Program-made: the position numbers and the translations under genes | In this document: in pieces, positions 1 through 9,760 of the stretch | Layout of the letters: each line of letters begins with the position of its first letter | Numbering within the stretch: the first letter of the stretch is position 1 | DNA from: Candidatus Bathyarchaeota archaeon | GTDB lineage: Archaea; Thermoproteota; Bathyarchaeia; Bathyarchaeales; Bathycorpusculaceae | Reading direction: 5' to 3' | NCBI GenBank assembly: GCA_018396615.1 | Contig: JAGTQT010000006.1 | Coordinates: 1-51,794, forward strand | DNA: 51,794 nucleotides | The notes under the pieces: generated by a model | The model's input: the letters and a program-made list of their open reading frames with translations, nothing else | What the model was told of the DNA's origin: nothing | The model's database searches: none

Positions 1-359
1 TAGCCTTCAAGAAGCTTCACTGCTTTTTTAGCTAGGGTTTCAACTTTTTTAAGCCTGTTTCCGCAGAGAAAGCATTCTTTCACTGACGTGCTGATCGCGA
101 CACGTTTTTTCATGTTCTGCAGCATTTGTTTTGCCATTTGGCAGAAACCATTTTCCGCGAGGATTTTTAGGATGCGCACGCCGTCTTTGTTCTTAGACAG
201 CTCGAGTTCGTGTGCCTTGAGTGTTAGAACAAGTTTAACTGCTTTTCCGCGTTCATCGTTTTCCATGCCGTAGCCAAGGAGCGCGAACTGTCTGCCTAGG
301 CAGTTGTCGCATAAAGGGTGTTTCTCAAGCATCATCAACGCCTTTTCAAGAATCTCCAT
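1..359 (-). CDS. pus10: tRNA pseudouridine synthase Pus10, N-terminal part (runs off window edge)
   Basis: Manual reverse-strand translation from ATG at 359: MEILEKALMMLEKHPLCDNCLGRQFALLGYGMENDERGKAVKLVLTLKAQELELSKNKDG..., with the archaeal Pus10 'CDNCLGRQFALLGYGMENDERG' pattern and a later CFLCGN pair. Adjacent to srp54. Not in ORF track. Confidence 0.85.
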   Translation of the reverse strand, partial: MEILEKALMMLEKHPLCDNCLGRQFALLGYGMENDERGKAVKLVLTLKAHELELSKNKDGVRILKILAENGFCQMAKQMLQNMKKRVAISTSVKECFLCGNRLKKVETLAKKAVKLLEG

Positions 360-395
360 GCTCCATGCACTTCTCTACTTGTGTGATAGAAGCGG

Positions 396-1730
396 TTATT
401 TCATGTTCAGCGGCAAACCTTTCCCAAAAAAGGGAAGCTTTTTCTTTCTTCGCAAAGTTTTCAGCATTCGGCGCATTACGACATACTGCTTAAGAAGCTC
501 CTTGACCTCCTTATCGCTTGTTCCAGAGCCTCTTGCCACTCGCCGCATTCTCGACGAGTTAAAAATCTTGGGATTATCTCTTTCCTCAGGAGTCATAGAC
601 TGGATCATAACACGCCACTTCTCCAGTCGACCTTCAGCCATGTCCAGCATGTCTTTAGGAATGTCATAAGACATCCCTGGAAGCATCTTCAAGAGTTTTC
701 CAAAAGTGCCCATTCCTTTCATTGCTTCAAATTGCTCATACATGTCGGTTAGCGTGAATTTGCCGCTTAAGATGGCCTTGGCTTTTTTTTCTGGGACTTT
801 AATTTCTGCCTCTCGAACTTTGTCAAGCAAGGTTTCCAGGTCGCCCATGCCTAAGAGTCTTCCGACAAAACGGGATGGCACGAAGGGTTCTATGTCTTCT
901 GTTTTCTCGCCTGTGCCGATGAATGTTATGGGTGCACCGGTTGCTGCGACTGCTGAAAGTGCTCCTCCACCTCTGGCTGAGCCGTCTAGTTTGGTGACGA
1001 GGATTGAGCCTATTGGGGTTGCTTCGTGGAAGGCTTTTGCTTGGGTTGCTGCTTGTTGGCCTATGGTTCCGTCGATGATGAGTATGACTTCGTCGGGTTT
1101 GATGTTTTTTTCGAGTGTTTTCATTTCTTTGATTAGTTCTTGTTCTTCTTTGTGGCGGCCTGCTGTGTCGATTATTATGATGTCTTTGTCGTTGAAGAGT
1201 TTTAGGCCTTCGGTGGCTACTTTGACTGGGTCTTTTGCTTTTGTGTCGCCGTATACTGGTAGGTTTGTTTTGTTGGCGAGTTGTTGGAGTTGGGCGTATG
1301 CGCCTGGTCGGTATGTGTCTACGCATATTAGTGCGGGTTTGAGTCCTCTTTTTTGGAAGTATCTTGCGAGTTTTGCGGCGGTTGTTGTTTTTCCGGAGCC
1401 TTGGATGCCGACGAGCATTATGGTTTTTCGTTTTCCGGGTTCGGTTTTGATTGGTGTTGTTTTTTCTCCGAGGAATCGTGTTAGTTCTTCGTAGACTACT
1501 TTTATGAGGTGTTCGCGTCTTGAGATGCCTTGGGGGACTTTTTCTTTTGTGGCTCTTTCTTCTATGCGTTTGGAGAGGTCGAGTACGAGTTGGACGTTTA
1601 CGTCTGCTTGGAGTAGGGCTCGTTGTATGTCGTGGACTAGTTCTTTTATGGTGGCTTCGTCTATGAGCGATGCTTTGAAGATTTTTTTTAGGGCGTCGTA
1701 TAGTGATGAGCCTAAGTGTTCTAGTGCCAT
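396..1730 (-). CDS. srp54: Signal recognition particle 54 kDa protein (SRP54)
   Basis: GIQGSGKTTTAAKLA P-loop, DTYRPGAYAQL, DTAGRHKEEQELIKEM, TKLDGSARGGGALS, C-terminal M domain (LPGMS..., MTPEERDNP, SSRMRRVARGSGTS). Confidence 0.98.
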   Translation of the reverse strand: MALEHLGSSLYDALKKIFKASLIDEATIKELVHDIQRALLQADVNVQLVLDLSKRIEERATKEKVPQGISRREHLIKVVYEELTRFLGEKTTPIKTEPGKRKTIMLVGIQGSGKTTTAAKLARYFQKRGLKPALICVDTYRPGAYAQLQQLANKTNLPVYGDTKAKDPVKVATEGLKLFNDKDIIIIDTAGRHKEEQELIKEMKTLEKNIKPDEVILIIDGTIGQQAATQAKAFHEATPIGSILVTKLDGSARGGGALSAVAATGAPITFIGTGEKTEDIEPFVPSRFVGRLLGMGDLETLLDKVREAEIKVPEKKAKAILSGKFTLTDMYEQFEAMKGMGTFGKLLKMLPGMSYDIPKDMLDMAEGRLEKWRVMIQSMTPEERDNPKIFNSSRMRRVARGSGTSDKEVKELLKQYVVMRRMLKTLRRKKKLPFFGKGLPLNMK

Positions 1731-2008
1731 GGTTTTCCTCAGATTTAGACTGTTAACAGTCTTAAATAGGTATTGAGTGTGTGGTGGTGTTTTGGGGGTT
1801 TTGGTTGTTTGTTGGTGGGTTGGTTGAGGTTTATTAGAGAGGTTTAGGATTTGGCGTGGGAAGAAGCAAGATGTGATCTTTGATATGGTTGGAGAGGATG
1901 GGATAATGGGCTTGATTACTGATAGACTTTAAATTTATAGCCCCCTATATATAGGTCGCCTGCGTTAATCAATAGCAATCAAAAGCGTCATATGGAGCTT
2001 GTTATGTT

Positions 2009-2992
2009 TCATCCTTCAACATCTACCTTGAGCATGTAGAAACTCCGATAACTAGAATATGAGTGGATTTCTATGAACCAGTAGCCGTCCATGTCAATTG
2101 AGAAAGTGATGCTTCCTTCGCTCAAAGGCTTATCTGAGATTACTCTGGGAGCCCCTGAGGGGTCATATAAGCACGGATAAACTAACGGTGGTACTCCGTA
2201 TAGTGTGTAATTGAAATGAATGTTGATTGTTTGTCCTTGTCTCGCTTGGATCTTGTAGAAATCTGCGACATCGTATCCTCCGATGAAAAGCCTCGCGTAG
2301 GTCTCGTTGCCGGCGACTTCCTGCGCTGTGTCAAATGTGTTGTTGTCGTCTGGGCTAACTTTTAATTCGAATGGCTGAATCAATCGCTTAAAGACGCTGC
2401 CATTAAAATAGGTGACCTCAACTCTGAGGCTGACTTGATGAGTCTGATTATACGATCCTTGAAGGCATAGATGAAAAATCTCACGGAAGGAAACATTCTT
2501 CGGTTGGGATTCACCCTTCAGAAACACAAATGCGCGAGTATCATTTCCAAGAAGCCACGCATTGTTGCAGCCAGCATGGGATTCGATTTTTAGGTTCAAG
2601 TACTCTTTGTCATTGTAATAATACGAATCGACTTTCACGAGGTCGTTGCTCTCGAAAAAAGATACGTTCAGGTTATCTACGAAGCCGCTTTTCATGCTGA
2701 CTTTCGCTGTAAACCATACAAGTATCTCGTCGACAGCAGCGCAAAGCTCACTACCATCACGATGGCTCCACGGGGTCGCGCTTAGATTGGCTAAAAACTC
2801 GTTGCTCGCTGCAATGTTTTCTGCCCGATGACCTATGTCAAGGTCAACGTATCCTTCGGGTCTTTCCAGCTCCCACGTCGCTGGCTCAAGAGTAATTGTT
2901 TCCGCGATGACTACCTGGTCAAAAAAGCCGCTGAGCTTCAGCCCCGCCAAAACGCCTGCAACCAAAACTACCGCCAAAAAGACAAGCAACAC
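2009..2992 (-). CDS. Membrane-anchored extracytoplasmic protein with PPC-like C-terminal domain
   Basis: 327-aa ORF with N-terminal hydrophobic segment (LLVFLAVVLVAGVLAGLKL) and a C-terminal 'DVADFYKIQARQGQTINIHFNYT...YWFIEIHSYSS.SFYMLKVDV' pattern resembling PPC domains. GTG start. Confidence 0.6.
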   Translation of the reverse strand: MLLVFLAVVLVAGVLAGLKLSGFFDQVVIAETITLEPATWELERPEGYVDLDIGHRAENIAASNEFLANLSATPWSHRDGSELCAAVDEILVWFTAKVSMKSGFVDNLNVSFFESNDLVKVDSYYYNDKEYLNLKIESHAGCNNAWLLGNDTRAFVFLKGESQPKNVSFREIFHLCLQGSYNQTHQVSLRVEVTYFNGSVFKRLIQPFELKVSPDDNNTFDTAQEVAGNETYARLFIGGYDVADFYKIQARQGQTINIHFNYTLYGVPPLVYPCLYDPSGAPRVISDKPLSEGSITFSIDMDGYWFIEIHSYSSYRSFYMLKVDVEG

Positions 2993-3234
2993 ACCGCGCT
3001 TTCGAAGTATTCAACCTTGCCACACACTTGAAATTACATCAGAAACCTATAAATCTAATGGTGCACGGTTCCCGCAGACAAATCAACGATTCACCCTCGC
3101 CGGGCAAACCTAAACACATGTCACCGACGAAGCCCCCGAACACACTACAAGCTTTGAACCAGCATTTTATGTGAGAGGCGTTTCCATAAGCTTTTTACGC
3201 TTCGCACAGTCTCTACAAATACTCAGGGCTAAAC

Positions 3235-3978
3235 TTGAGCGAAATCACCATCATAGAAAAAAGGAACATCGCCCCAGACGCCACCATGCTTTTCGGCTTC
3301 CCAGACGTCGGACTCGTCGGCGTGATAGCGGCTTCACACTTAATTGAAGAGCTAAACCTCGAAGAAGTAGCCTACGTGGACTCAAAACTTCTACCACCCC
3401 TCATCGTTCTCCACGAAGGCCTACCACACTCTTCACTAAGAGTTTTCGCCAACAACAACATACTCCTAGCTGTCTCAGAAATACCAATAGCCGCCGACAT
3501 AATCTACCCCATAATACAGGCGTTGATCGACTGGGGAAAAAACAAGAAAGCCAAAATGATGATCTCCCTAAGCGGCATACCCATACAGGAAAGACAAGAC
3601 GCAAAAGAACTAAAAGTCTTCGCCGCCGGATCAACACCAGAAATGCTGAAGCTGGCGAAAGAGAAAGGCATAGACATACTTGGCGAAGGCTACATGGTAG
3701 GCCCACAAGCAGTAATGCTACAGAAATGCGCCAACATGAAAATACCCGCCCTCACACTGCTTGCCCAGTGCTTTTACAACTATCCCGACCCCGAAGCCGC
3801 AGCAGAAGTGCTGAAAAGCCTAGCAAACATTACGGGAGTCAAAGTAGACATCAAAGCACTCCTTGAGAAAGGCGAAGAAATTCGCCTGAAGGCAAGAGAC
3901 GTAATGAAGCGCACGCAACAAGAGCTGTCTGGCATAAAGAAGGCACGCGAATATGACATTCCGCTTTACGTCTCATAA
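3235..3978 (+). CDS. Proteasome assembly chaperone family (PAC2) protein
   Basis: FGFPDVGLVGVIAASHLIEEL...YVDSKLLPPLIVLHEGLP and GEGYMVGPQAVMLQKC pattern of archaeal PAC2-family proteins. TTG start. Confidence 0.85.
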   Translation: MSEITIIEKRNIAPDATMLFGFPDVGLVGVIAASHLIEELNLEEVAYVDSKLLPPLIVLHEGLPHSSLRVFANNNILLAVSEIPIAADIIYPIIQALIDWGKNKKAKMMISLSGIPIQERQDAKELKVFAAGSTPEMLKLAKEKGIDILGEGYMVGPQAVMLQKCANMKIPALTLLAQCFYNYPDPEAAAEVLKSLANITGVKVDIKALLEKGEEIRLKARDVMKRTQQELSGIKKAREYDIPLYVS

Positions 3979-3992
3979 GGAGGGAGAAAAGT

Positions 3993-4436
3993 ATGGCGAT
4001 TAGAAAGAGAAAATCATTCTTCGACATAATCAACGAGTATTTTGGCGACGTAGAAGAACTTGCAAACCAGTTTGAAGACATGTTTATGGAGAAACCAAGC
4101 TGGAGCCAGAAAAACTGCACTATGGAGCCACTTAAGGACGTCACAGTCACTCCGAAAGAAGTAATCGTTACCGTTGACTTGCCTCTGGCAAAAGAAGGCA
4201 CAATAGAAGTTAAACCCCTTGACAGCAAAACCATCGAAATATCGGCAGAAATGAAACGCAAAATCCGCTTCGACGACTTCGGCATAACCCACCACAAAGG
4301 CGAATTCCAGAGATTCTACTGCCAAACACGCATTCCGGTCCCCGTGGAAATGGACAAGGTCAAGTTCAACCTCAAAAAAGGAATCCTAGAGGTTCACATG
4401 CCACGGAAGCGTGGCGAAAGAATACCTATCGAATAA
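3993..4436 (+). CDS. Hsp20/alpha-crystallin family small heat-shock protein
   Basis: PLKDVTVTPKEVIVTVDLPLAKEGTIEVKPLDSKTIEISAEM...FNLKKGILEVHMPRK; alpha-crystallin domain pattern. Begins 15 nt after the PAC2 stop. Confidence 0.85.
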   Translation: MAIRKRKSFFDIINEYFGDVEELANQFEDMFMEKPSWSQKNCTMEPLKDVTVTPKEVIVTVDLPLAKEGTIEVKPLDSKTIEISAEMKRKIRFDDFGITHHKGEFQRFYCQTRIPVPVEMDKVKFNLKKGILEVHMPRKRGERIPIE

Positions 4437-4558
4437 ACCACAAAGCACACGCACCAGCACTGTTGAGGACTAGCGGAAGCTGACAAGTAACCAGCATAGA
4501 AAAATCTTTTAACAACAAAACAACGTAGAACATACCAACAAAAACAGGTGACACTTTA

Positions 4559-4759
4559 TTGCCCGTTGAGCGCGCCATACACTTTGCAACATTCGTCCTT
4601 ATACTCATCGGACTATGCAGCGTAAGCGCCTGGGCGAGTTACACGTATCTGAAAGACACTTTGATTCTGCAGATCGCAAGCATCGCCCTAAGCTGGGGAA
4701 TAACCCTCCTAGTTCTCTACGTGGGATTCAAACAGCTTGGCTGGGATTGGTGGAGCTAA
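4559..4759 (+). CDS. Small membrane protein (two predicted TM helices)
   Basis: 66-aa ORF with two hydrophobic segments; TTG start preceded by AGGTGA. Confidence 0.6.
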   Translation: MPVERAIHFATFVLILIGLCSVSAWASYTYLKDTLILQIASIALSWGITLLVLYVGFKQLGWDWWS

Positions 4760-5271
4760 GACAACAGCAAACCCATCACTACCTCATCATGATATTTCCC
4801 ATCCTCACCGAGATAGGAAGCACGCATCACCCCCTCTTTCTGGAAACCTAACTTCTCATAAAGATGAATAGCACTCTTGTTATCCGCTATGACACGCAGC
4901 CCTATCCTATGAATCTCTTCAGCCGCGGCAATTTCAATAAGCTTCCGAAGCATCGCAGTGCCTAAACCGACATTGTGAAAGTCTTGATGAAGATAAATGA
5001 GAAGATCTCCTGTACCTTTTCGCCGAGCGTGCGGATACTTCAAAATCTGTGCGTGCCCAACAATTTTTCCGCCATAAACAGCCACGAGAACTATAAGGTT
5101 CTGAATGTTGCTAAGCCATCTCTCAATAGCTTCCCTTGTGTACGGAGGCATCGCCCAACGCAAAGCTTCATCTGAAAGCGAAGCATACATGCCAACAAGG
5201 TTTTCCTTATCCTCCATCTCAAATCTTCTTATAAGAACAACTCTACCATCCTTCAGCCTAACCTTAGACAA
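4756..5271 (-). CDS. GNAT family N-acetyltransferase
   Basis: LHQDFHNVGLGTAMLRKLIEIA...IGLRVIADNKSAIHLYEKLGFQKEGVMR; GNAT motifs A and B. Confidence 0.92.
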   Translation of the reverse strand: MSKVRLKDGRVVLIRRFEMEDKENLVGMYASLSDEALRWAMPPYTREAIERWLSNIQNLIVLVAVYGGKIVGHAQILKYPHARRKGTGDLLIYLHQDFHNVGLGTAMLRKLIEIAAAEEIHRIGLRVIADNKSAIHLYEKLGFQKEGVMRASYLGEDGKYHDEVVMGLLLS

Positions 5272-5324
5272 ACAGACGCCCCTCTAAGACGGAAAGCATT
5301 ACACCTTTCCAATAGGGCTCGAAT

Positions 5325-5717
5325 CTATTTCGTTCTGACAATCTTCATCTTGCCAAGAATCTTCCAATACTCTATCTCAACACCAGGCGTAAGCTTTGCC
5401 TTCAGCTCTGGATCCTCTGGAAAAGGTGCATCTAGATACTCGTATGTCTCCAAATCCATAATCTGCACGCCCGTCGGGTTAACAGCAAAAATCTGCCCCA
5501 TGCGCTTATCGATAATCGGCACTTCAGCATTAAGGTCAACGGGCTTTACGATGCTTCTTTTTACTCCGTCAAAGACGCCGATGGCGACGATTCGCGCCTT
5601 CGCCGACCCATGCTTCCCTGGCTTTGACTTGGTTATGTCAACAATGTGGCAGGGTTCACCGTCAACAATCATGTATCCGCCGACGCGGAGACTTCCTACA
5701 TCAACAGGCTTGCTCAT
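5325..5717 (-). CDS. eif5A: Translation initiation factor aIF5A
   Basis: KPGKHGSAKARIVAIGVFDG hypusination-loop motif and EVPIIDKRMGQIFAV; 130 aa. Confidence 0.97.
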   Translation of the reverse strand: MSKPVDVGSLRVGGYMIVDGEPCHIVDITKSKPGKHGSAKARIVAIGVFDGVKRSIVKPVDLNAEVPIIDKRMGQIFAVNPTGVQIMDLETYEYLDAPFPEDPELKAKLTPGVEIEYWKILGKMKIVRTK

Positions 5718-5781
5718 TGCACATCATCTTTTCTACGTTTGCTCTGTTCTTCTTCTGAACAACATCCATATATAGATTAAG

Positions 5782-6651
5782 GTGCCGCTAGATAGCATGA
5801 GCCGTGAAAGATTGTTTCAAAGCGCCGGTATCGTCGCGCGTTTCGACAAAAAAGAGTCTCTGAAGCTTGCTAAAGAACTCGTAGACCACCTCTACAAAAA
5901 GGGAGTAGAAGTCTTCGTGGAGGAGACACTTCCCAGCGAACTGCACAAGCACGCAAAAGCGATCCCACTTAACCAGATGAAAACAGACTTCGTGATCACC
6001 ATAGGCGGAGACGGCACAATCCTAAGAACCTGCCTAGCGCTCCCAAAGCCAGAGCCGCCGATATTGGCAATCAACATGAGCGTAAGAGGCTTCCTAACCG
6101 AGGCTGAGCCAAAACAAGCTCTTGAAGCTGTAGAAAAATGTCTGCAAGGCAAATACATCATCGAAAAATGCATGAAACTCTCGGCAGCTACAAAGGAAAC
6201 AAAGTTTCCTGACGCACTAAATGAAGTTGTCACAATAGCTGAGGAACCTACAAAGCTTCTTTACATGCGAATAATGAAAGACAAAGAACACATCGTGAAC
6301 TGCCAAGCAGACGGCTTAATGGTTTCCACCCAAACAGGCTCCACAGGCTACTCGCTTTCAGCAGGAGGACCCGTTCTGGACCCTCAAGTAAACTCCTTTG
6401 TTCTCACACCACTTTGCCCCCTAACCCCGTTTCACCCGATAGTTTTCCCAGCCAAAACAAAGCTCACTATAGAGATAGAAAAGCCGAAAAGAATACTGGT
6501 AATCATAGATGGACATTACCGCCAACTAGTTAGCTCTGAACCTCTAGAAATAACCGTAACAAAATCAAGGAATGCAACCTCCTTCATAAGAATGCAAGAA
6601 AATTTCTACCACCGCCTGAGAAGCCGACTCCTTTTCAAAGGAAACGGATGA
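5782..6651 (+). CDS. nadK: NAD kinase
   Basis: TIGGDGTILRTCLAL, DGLMVSTQTGSTGYSLSAGGPVLDP, LTPLCPLTPFHPIVFP motifs. Confidence 0.95.
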   Translation: MPLDSMSRERLFQSAGIVARFDKKESLKLAKELVDHLYKKGVEVFVEETLPSELHKHAKAIPLNQMKTDFVITIGGDGTILRTCLALPKPEPPILAINMSVRGFLTEAEPKQALEAVEKCLQGKYIIEKCMKLSAATKETKFPDALNEVVTIAEEPTKLLYMRIMKDKEHIVNCQADGLMVSTQTGSTGYSLSAGGPVLDPQVNSFVLTPLCPLTPFHPIVFPAKTKLTIEIEKPKRILVIIDGHYRQLVSSEPLEITVTKSRNATSFIRMQENFYHRLRSRLLFKGNG

Positions 6652-6657
6652 ACACGC

Positions 6658-7188
6658 ATGAGTGAAAGCGGCAAAAAAGTCGTGGTTCTAGACGCTTCCG
6701 CATTCATTTCTGGTCTTGACCCCCTTTCCATAAGCCATGAACAGTACACGCCGCCAGCAGTGCAGCAAGAACTCAAAGAAAAATCCATGGCAACCGTCAG
6801 ACTCAAAATGGCTTCAGAAAGCGGCAAACTCAAAATAAGAGAAGCAAACCAACAGTTTCTAGAAAAAGCCAAGGAATCCGCCGCACTTGTCGGCGATGCC
6901 TTTTTTCTATCAGAAGCAGACGTGCAGGTGCTCGCGCTGGCGCTGGAACTCAAGTCTCAAGGAATGTCTCCACTAATAGCCACGGATGACTATTCGATAC
7001 AAAACGTGGCAAACCAGCTTGGCATCGAATTCGCTTCCCTAGCCACCTTCGGAATCCGCCGCCGCCTCAACTGGATAAGATACTGCCCTGCCTGCGGAAA
7101 AAAGTATCCAGCAACATTCTCATCAAAAAGCTGCACTGTCTGCGGCACCATGCTGAAAAGGAAAGCGTTAAGAAAAAACACGGCATGA
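6658..7188 (+). CDS. nob1: rRNA maturation endonuclease Nob1 (PIN domain plus zinc ribbon)
   Basis: VVVLDASAFISGLDP, LATDDYSIQNVANQLGI, RRRLNWIRYCPACGKKYP...CTVCGTMLKRK. Confidence 0.92.
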   Translation: MSESGKKVVVLDASAFISGLDPLSISHEQYTPPAVQQELKEKSMATVRLKMASESGKLKIREANQQFLEKAKESAALVGDAFFLSEADVQVLALALELKSQGMSPLIATDDYSIQNVANQLGIEFASLATFGIRRRLNWIRYCPACGKKYPATFSSKSCTVCGTMLKRKALRKNTA

Positions 7189-7211
7189 ACTAGTTGACAG
7201 GAGAAAAGCAG

Positions 7212-7787
7212 ATGAGCATGATCAAAAGAGAAACAGTCTACTTCAAGCAAGCAGGCAAAGAAAACACAGATACACTTCTATCCCTTGTCAAGAAATATGC
7301 AGAAAAAGAGGAGATACACGACATTGTAATCGCGTCAACGACAGGCAACACAGGAGCTAAAGCATCAAAGACATTCAAGGGACTTAACACCGTCGTCGTT
7401 ACTCACTGTTTCGGCTTCCAAGAACCTAGGAAAACAGAACTCCAAGAACAATACAAAAAGGAAATCTTGAAAAACGGAGCAAAAATCTTCACTGGAACAC
7501 ACAGTTTAAGCAGCGCAGAACGCGCCATCCGCAAAAACCTAGGCACAGTTCAAAGCCTCGAACTTATCGCCCACACGCTAAGACTCATGGGGGAGGGAAC
7601 CAAAGTCTGCGTCGAGATCACGCTTATGGCCACTGACGCCGGCTTGATCCCTGCCGACAAGGATGTCATAGCGATCGGAGGAACAGGGAGAGGCGCAGAC
7701 ACGGCGTTAAGGATAAAACCTGCAAACTCGGCGAGATTCTTTGACCTGAAGATAAGGGAAGTCATAGCGAAACCACTCGAGTTCTGA
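7212..7787 (+). CDS. Pyruvate kinase alpha/beta (C-terminal)-like domain protein
   Basis: TGNTGAKASKTFKGLNTVVVTHCFGF...HSLSSAERAIRK...CVEITLMATDAGLIPADKDVIAIGGTGRGADTAL; ATG at 7212 preferred over TTG at 7194. Confidence 0.8.
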   Translation: MSMIKRETVYFKQAGKENTDTLLSLVKKYAEKEEIHDIVIASTTGNTGAKASKTFKGLNTVVVTHCFGFQEPRKTELQEQYKKEILKNGAKIFTGTHSLSSAERAIRKNLGTVQSLELIAHTLRLMGEGTKVCVEITLMATDAGLIPADKDVIAIGGTGRGADTALRIKPANSARFFDLKIREVIAKPLEF

Positions 7788-7842
7788 GCGCCAAAGACGG
7801 ACAGCAGTAAATCCGCCTCTTGAAGAGAAGACGTTTGTTCTA

Positions 7843-8271
7843 CTAGACTTCGTTGCTTTCACGTTTACTAAAGTAAGTAACGTCACGATGTTCAACGTAA
7901 CCGCATTTTCTGAAAAGCTCTTTAGATCCTGTGTTCCAATTTTCTATGTGAACAGCGAAAACCTTTATGCCCGCCTCCTTAAGCACCCTCTCGGACTCGG
8001 CGATCAACGCTTTTGCAATGCCACGGCGCCTAAACCCGGGATCAACAGCTAGACGGTTAATCCAGCCTCTCCGCATATCACTGCTTAAAACAACGGCACC
8101 TACCAAGCGATCACCCTCAAAAGCTCCCAAAAAAAACTGAGGATTCGCAGCCATCTGCGCTGCAATTTCTTCTTTGCTGTCTCGTCCTCTAGCCTTATAA
8201 TGCAGTTTCGCCCTTTCCCACAGCTCTACCAAAGCTTCATAATCAGCAATAGATAACCTGCGAATCTGCAT
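7843..8271 (-). CDS. GNAT family N-acetyltransferase
   Basis: INRLAVDPGFRRRGIAKALIAESERVLKEAG...FRKCGYVEH. Confidence 0.92.
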   Translation of the reverse strand: MQIRRLSIADYEALVELWERAKLHYKARGRDSKEEIAAQMAANPQFFLGAFEGDRLVGAVVLSSDMRRGWINRLAVDPGFRRRGIAKALIAESERVLKEAGIKVFAVHIENWNTGSKELFRKCGYVEHRDVTYFSKRESNEV

Positions 8272-8285
8272 TTTAGAACACTTGG

Positions 8286-9632
8286 CTAGGCTTCCTTTGA
8301 AACCTCTTTAGCCACATCTTCAATTATGTCAAGGGCCGAGTCTACGAGTTCTCTGAAAATTATCAGTGGCGGCGCAATGCGGATTGTTGAGACTCCACAC
8401 GTGATTACGTTGACCCCTCGTTTCCACGACCGCATCATGATCTCGCTTGCTTTTTGAGGGGCAGGCTTTTTGCTTTCTTTGCTTTCCACGATCTCCATTC
8501 CAATCATCAGCCCTTTGCCTCTTACATCGCCAATTATGCCGCAACTTTCTTTAAACTCTCCAAGCCTTTTTAGAATGTACGTGCCTTGTTTGGAAGCATT
8601 CTCCAGAAGCTTTTCTTCCTTTATAGTCTCTATCACGGCAAGTGCAGCCACACACGAAAGCGGGTTGCCACCGAAAGTGCTTGCGTGAGAACCTGGTGTC
8701 CAGTCCATGACGCTTGCTTTGGCAACAGTTGCGCCTAACGGTAGCCCGGAGGCTAAAGCCTTGGATGTGCACAGAATGTCTGGTTCGATTCCCCAGTGTT
8801 CAATTGCAAACCATTTACCGGATCTACCCATGCCTGCTTGCACTTCATCGTCAATAAGCAATAGTCCATGCTTGTCAGCCAACTTTTTCAGCCGCTGGAA
8901 ATACTCTGGTGGAGGCACAACGTAGCCGCCTTCACCTTGAATCGGTTCCAAAACTATGGCTGCAGTATCTTCAGGAGGCACATACTTCTGTAAAACGTAT
9001 TCGTCGATGAAGTCTACGCACCAGTAATGGCATTCAGGATAGTTGAGCTTGAATGGGCATCGATAGCAGTAAGGATAAGGCACATGATGAACGCTTGGCA
9101 TTAGTGGGAAAAAGTAGCGTCTTTGAGCTGGCTTGCTTGCAGTAATGGACAGCGCGCCTATAGTGCGACCGTGAAAGGCACCGACAAAACCTATAAACAG
9201 CTGCTTGCGAGTATGCCACTTGGCAATCTTGATAGCTGCCTCAATTGCCTCGGCACCACTGTTTCCAAAATAGACTTTCTTTGCGAAAGTGCCGGGAGTA
9301 ATTTCGGAAAGCTTGGCTGCCGTCTTAATCACTTCATTGTAGAAGAAATCCGTGTTTGAATAATGCAGGAAACGTTCGCACTGATTTTTTATGGCGGCAA
9401 TCACTTTCGGATGATTATGACCGACATTTAGACACACCAAGCCCGAGTTGAAGTCAATATACTCGTTTCCGTCAACATCTTTAACGATGCATCCTTTTCC
9501 AGACTCAACGACAAGAGGATAAAAGCGACCGTAAGAAGGTGAGATCAACCGTTCGTCTTCTTTAACCGCTTCCCTTGCCTTTGGACCAGGAGGAGTAACA
9601 ACTATCTTTGGATACTTGTCCATGTACACCAC
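8286..9632 (-). CDS. Class III PLP aminotransferase (acetylornithine/4-aminobutyrate aminotransferase family)
   Basis: FHGRTIGALSIT, LLIDDEVQAGMGRSGKWFAIEHWGIEPDILCTSKALASGLPLGA, STFGGNPLSCVAALAVIE. Confidence 0.93.
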   Translation of the reverse strand: MVYMDKYPKIVVTPPGPKAREAVKEDERLISPSYGRFYPLVVESGKGCIVKDVDGNEYIDFNSGLVCLNVGHNHPKVIAAIKNQCERFLHYSNTDFFYNEVIKTAAKLSEITPGTFAKKVYFGNSGAEAIEAAIKIAKWHTRKQLFIGFVGAFHGRTIGALSITASKPAQRRYFFPLMPSVHHVPYPYCYRCPFKLNYPECHYWCVDFIDEYVLQKYVPPEDTAAIVLEPIQGEGGYVVPPPEYFQRLKKLADKHGLLLIDDEVQAGMGRSGKWFAIEHWGIEPDILCTSKALASGLPLGATVAKASVMDWTPGSHASTFGGNPLSCVAALAVIETIKEEKLLENASKQGTYILKRLGEFKESCGIIGDVRGKGLMIGMEIVESKESKKPAPQKASEIMMRSWKRGVNVITCGVSTIRIAPPLIIFRELVDSALDIIEDVAKEVSKEA

Positions 9633-9760
9633 CTTGAGGAGAATTCAACGATTAGAAAAGACGGTTTTATATATCTAACTATGCTAATTGCTTAAATGCA
9701 TCAAGAAAAGCAAAGTTTAAGCGAATCTGCGAGTAGTAGGCTCAGGGAAAACTGCTCTTT

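Noticed and set aside
823-1326. 167-aa minus-strand ORF rich in Arg/Thr/Pro/His
   Set aside because: Alternative frame of srp54 in the A+C-rich coding segment; sequence is a compositional artefact.
706-1494. 262-aa + strand ORF antisense to srp54
   Set aside because: Explained by strand composition bias across a clearly coding srp54; low-complexity Ser/Pro-rich translation.
8782-8795. GGTTCGATTCCCCA resembling a tRNA T-loop
   Set aside because: Inside the conserved aminotransferase coding sequence; no cloverleaf around it.
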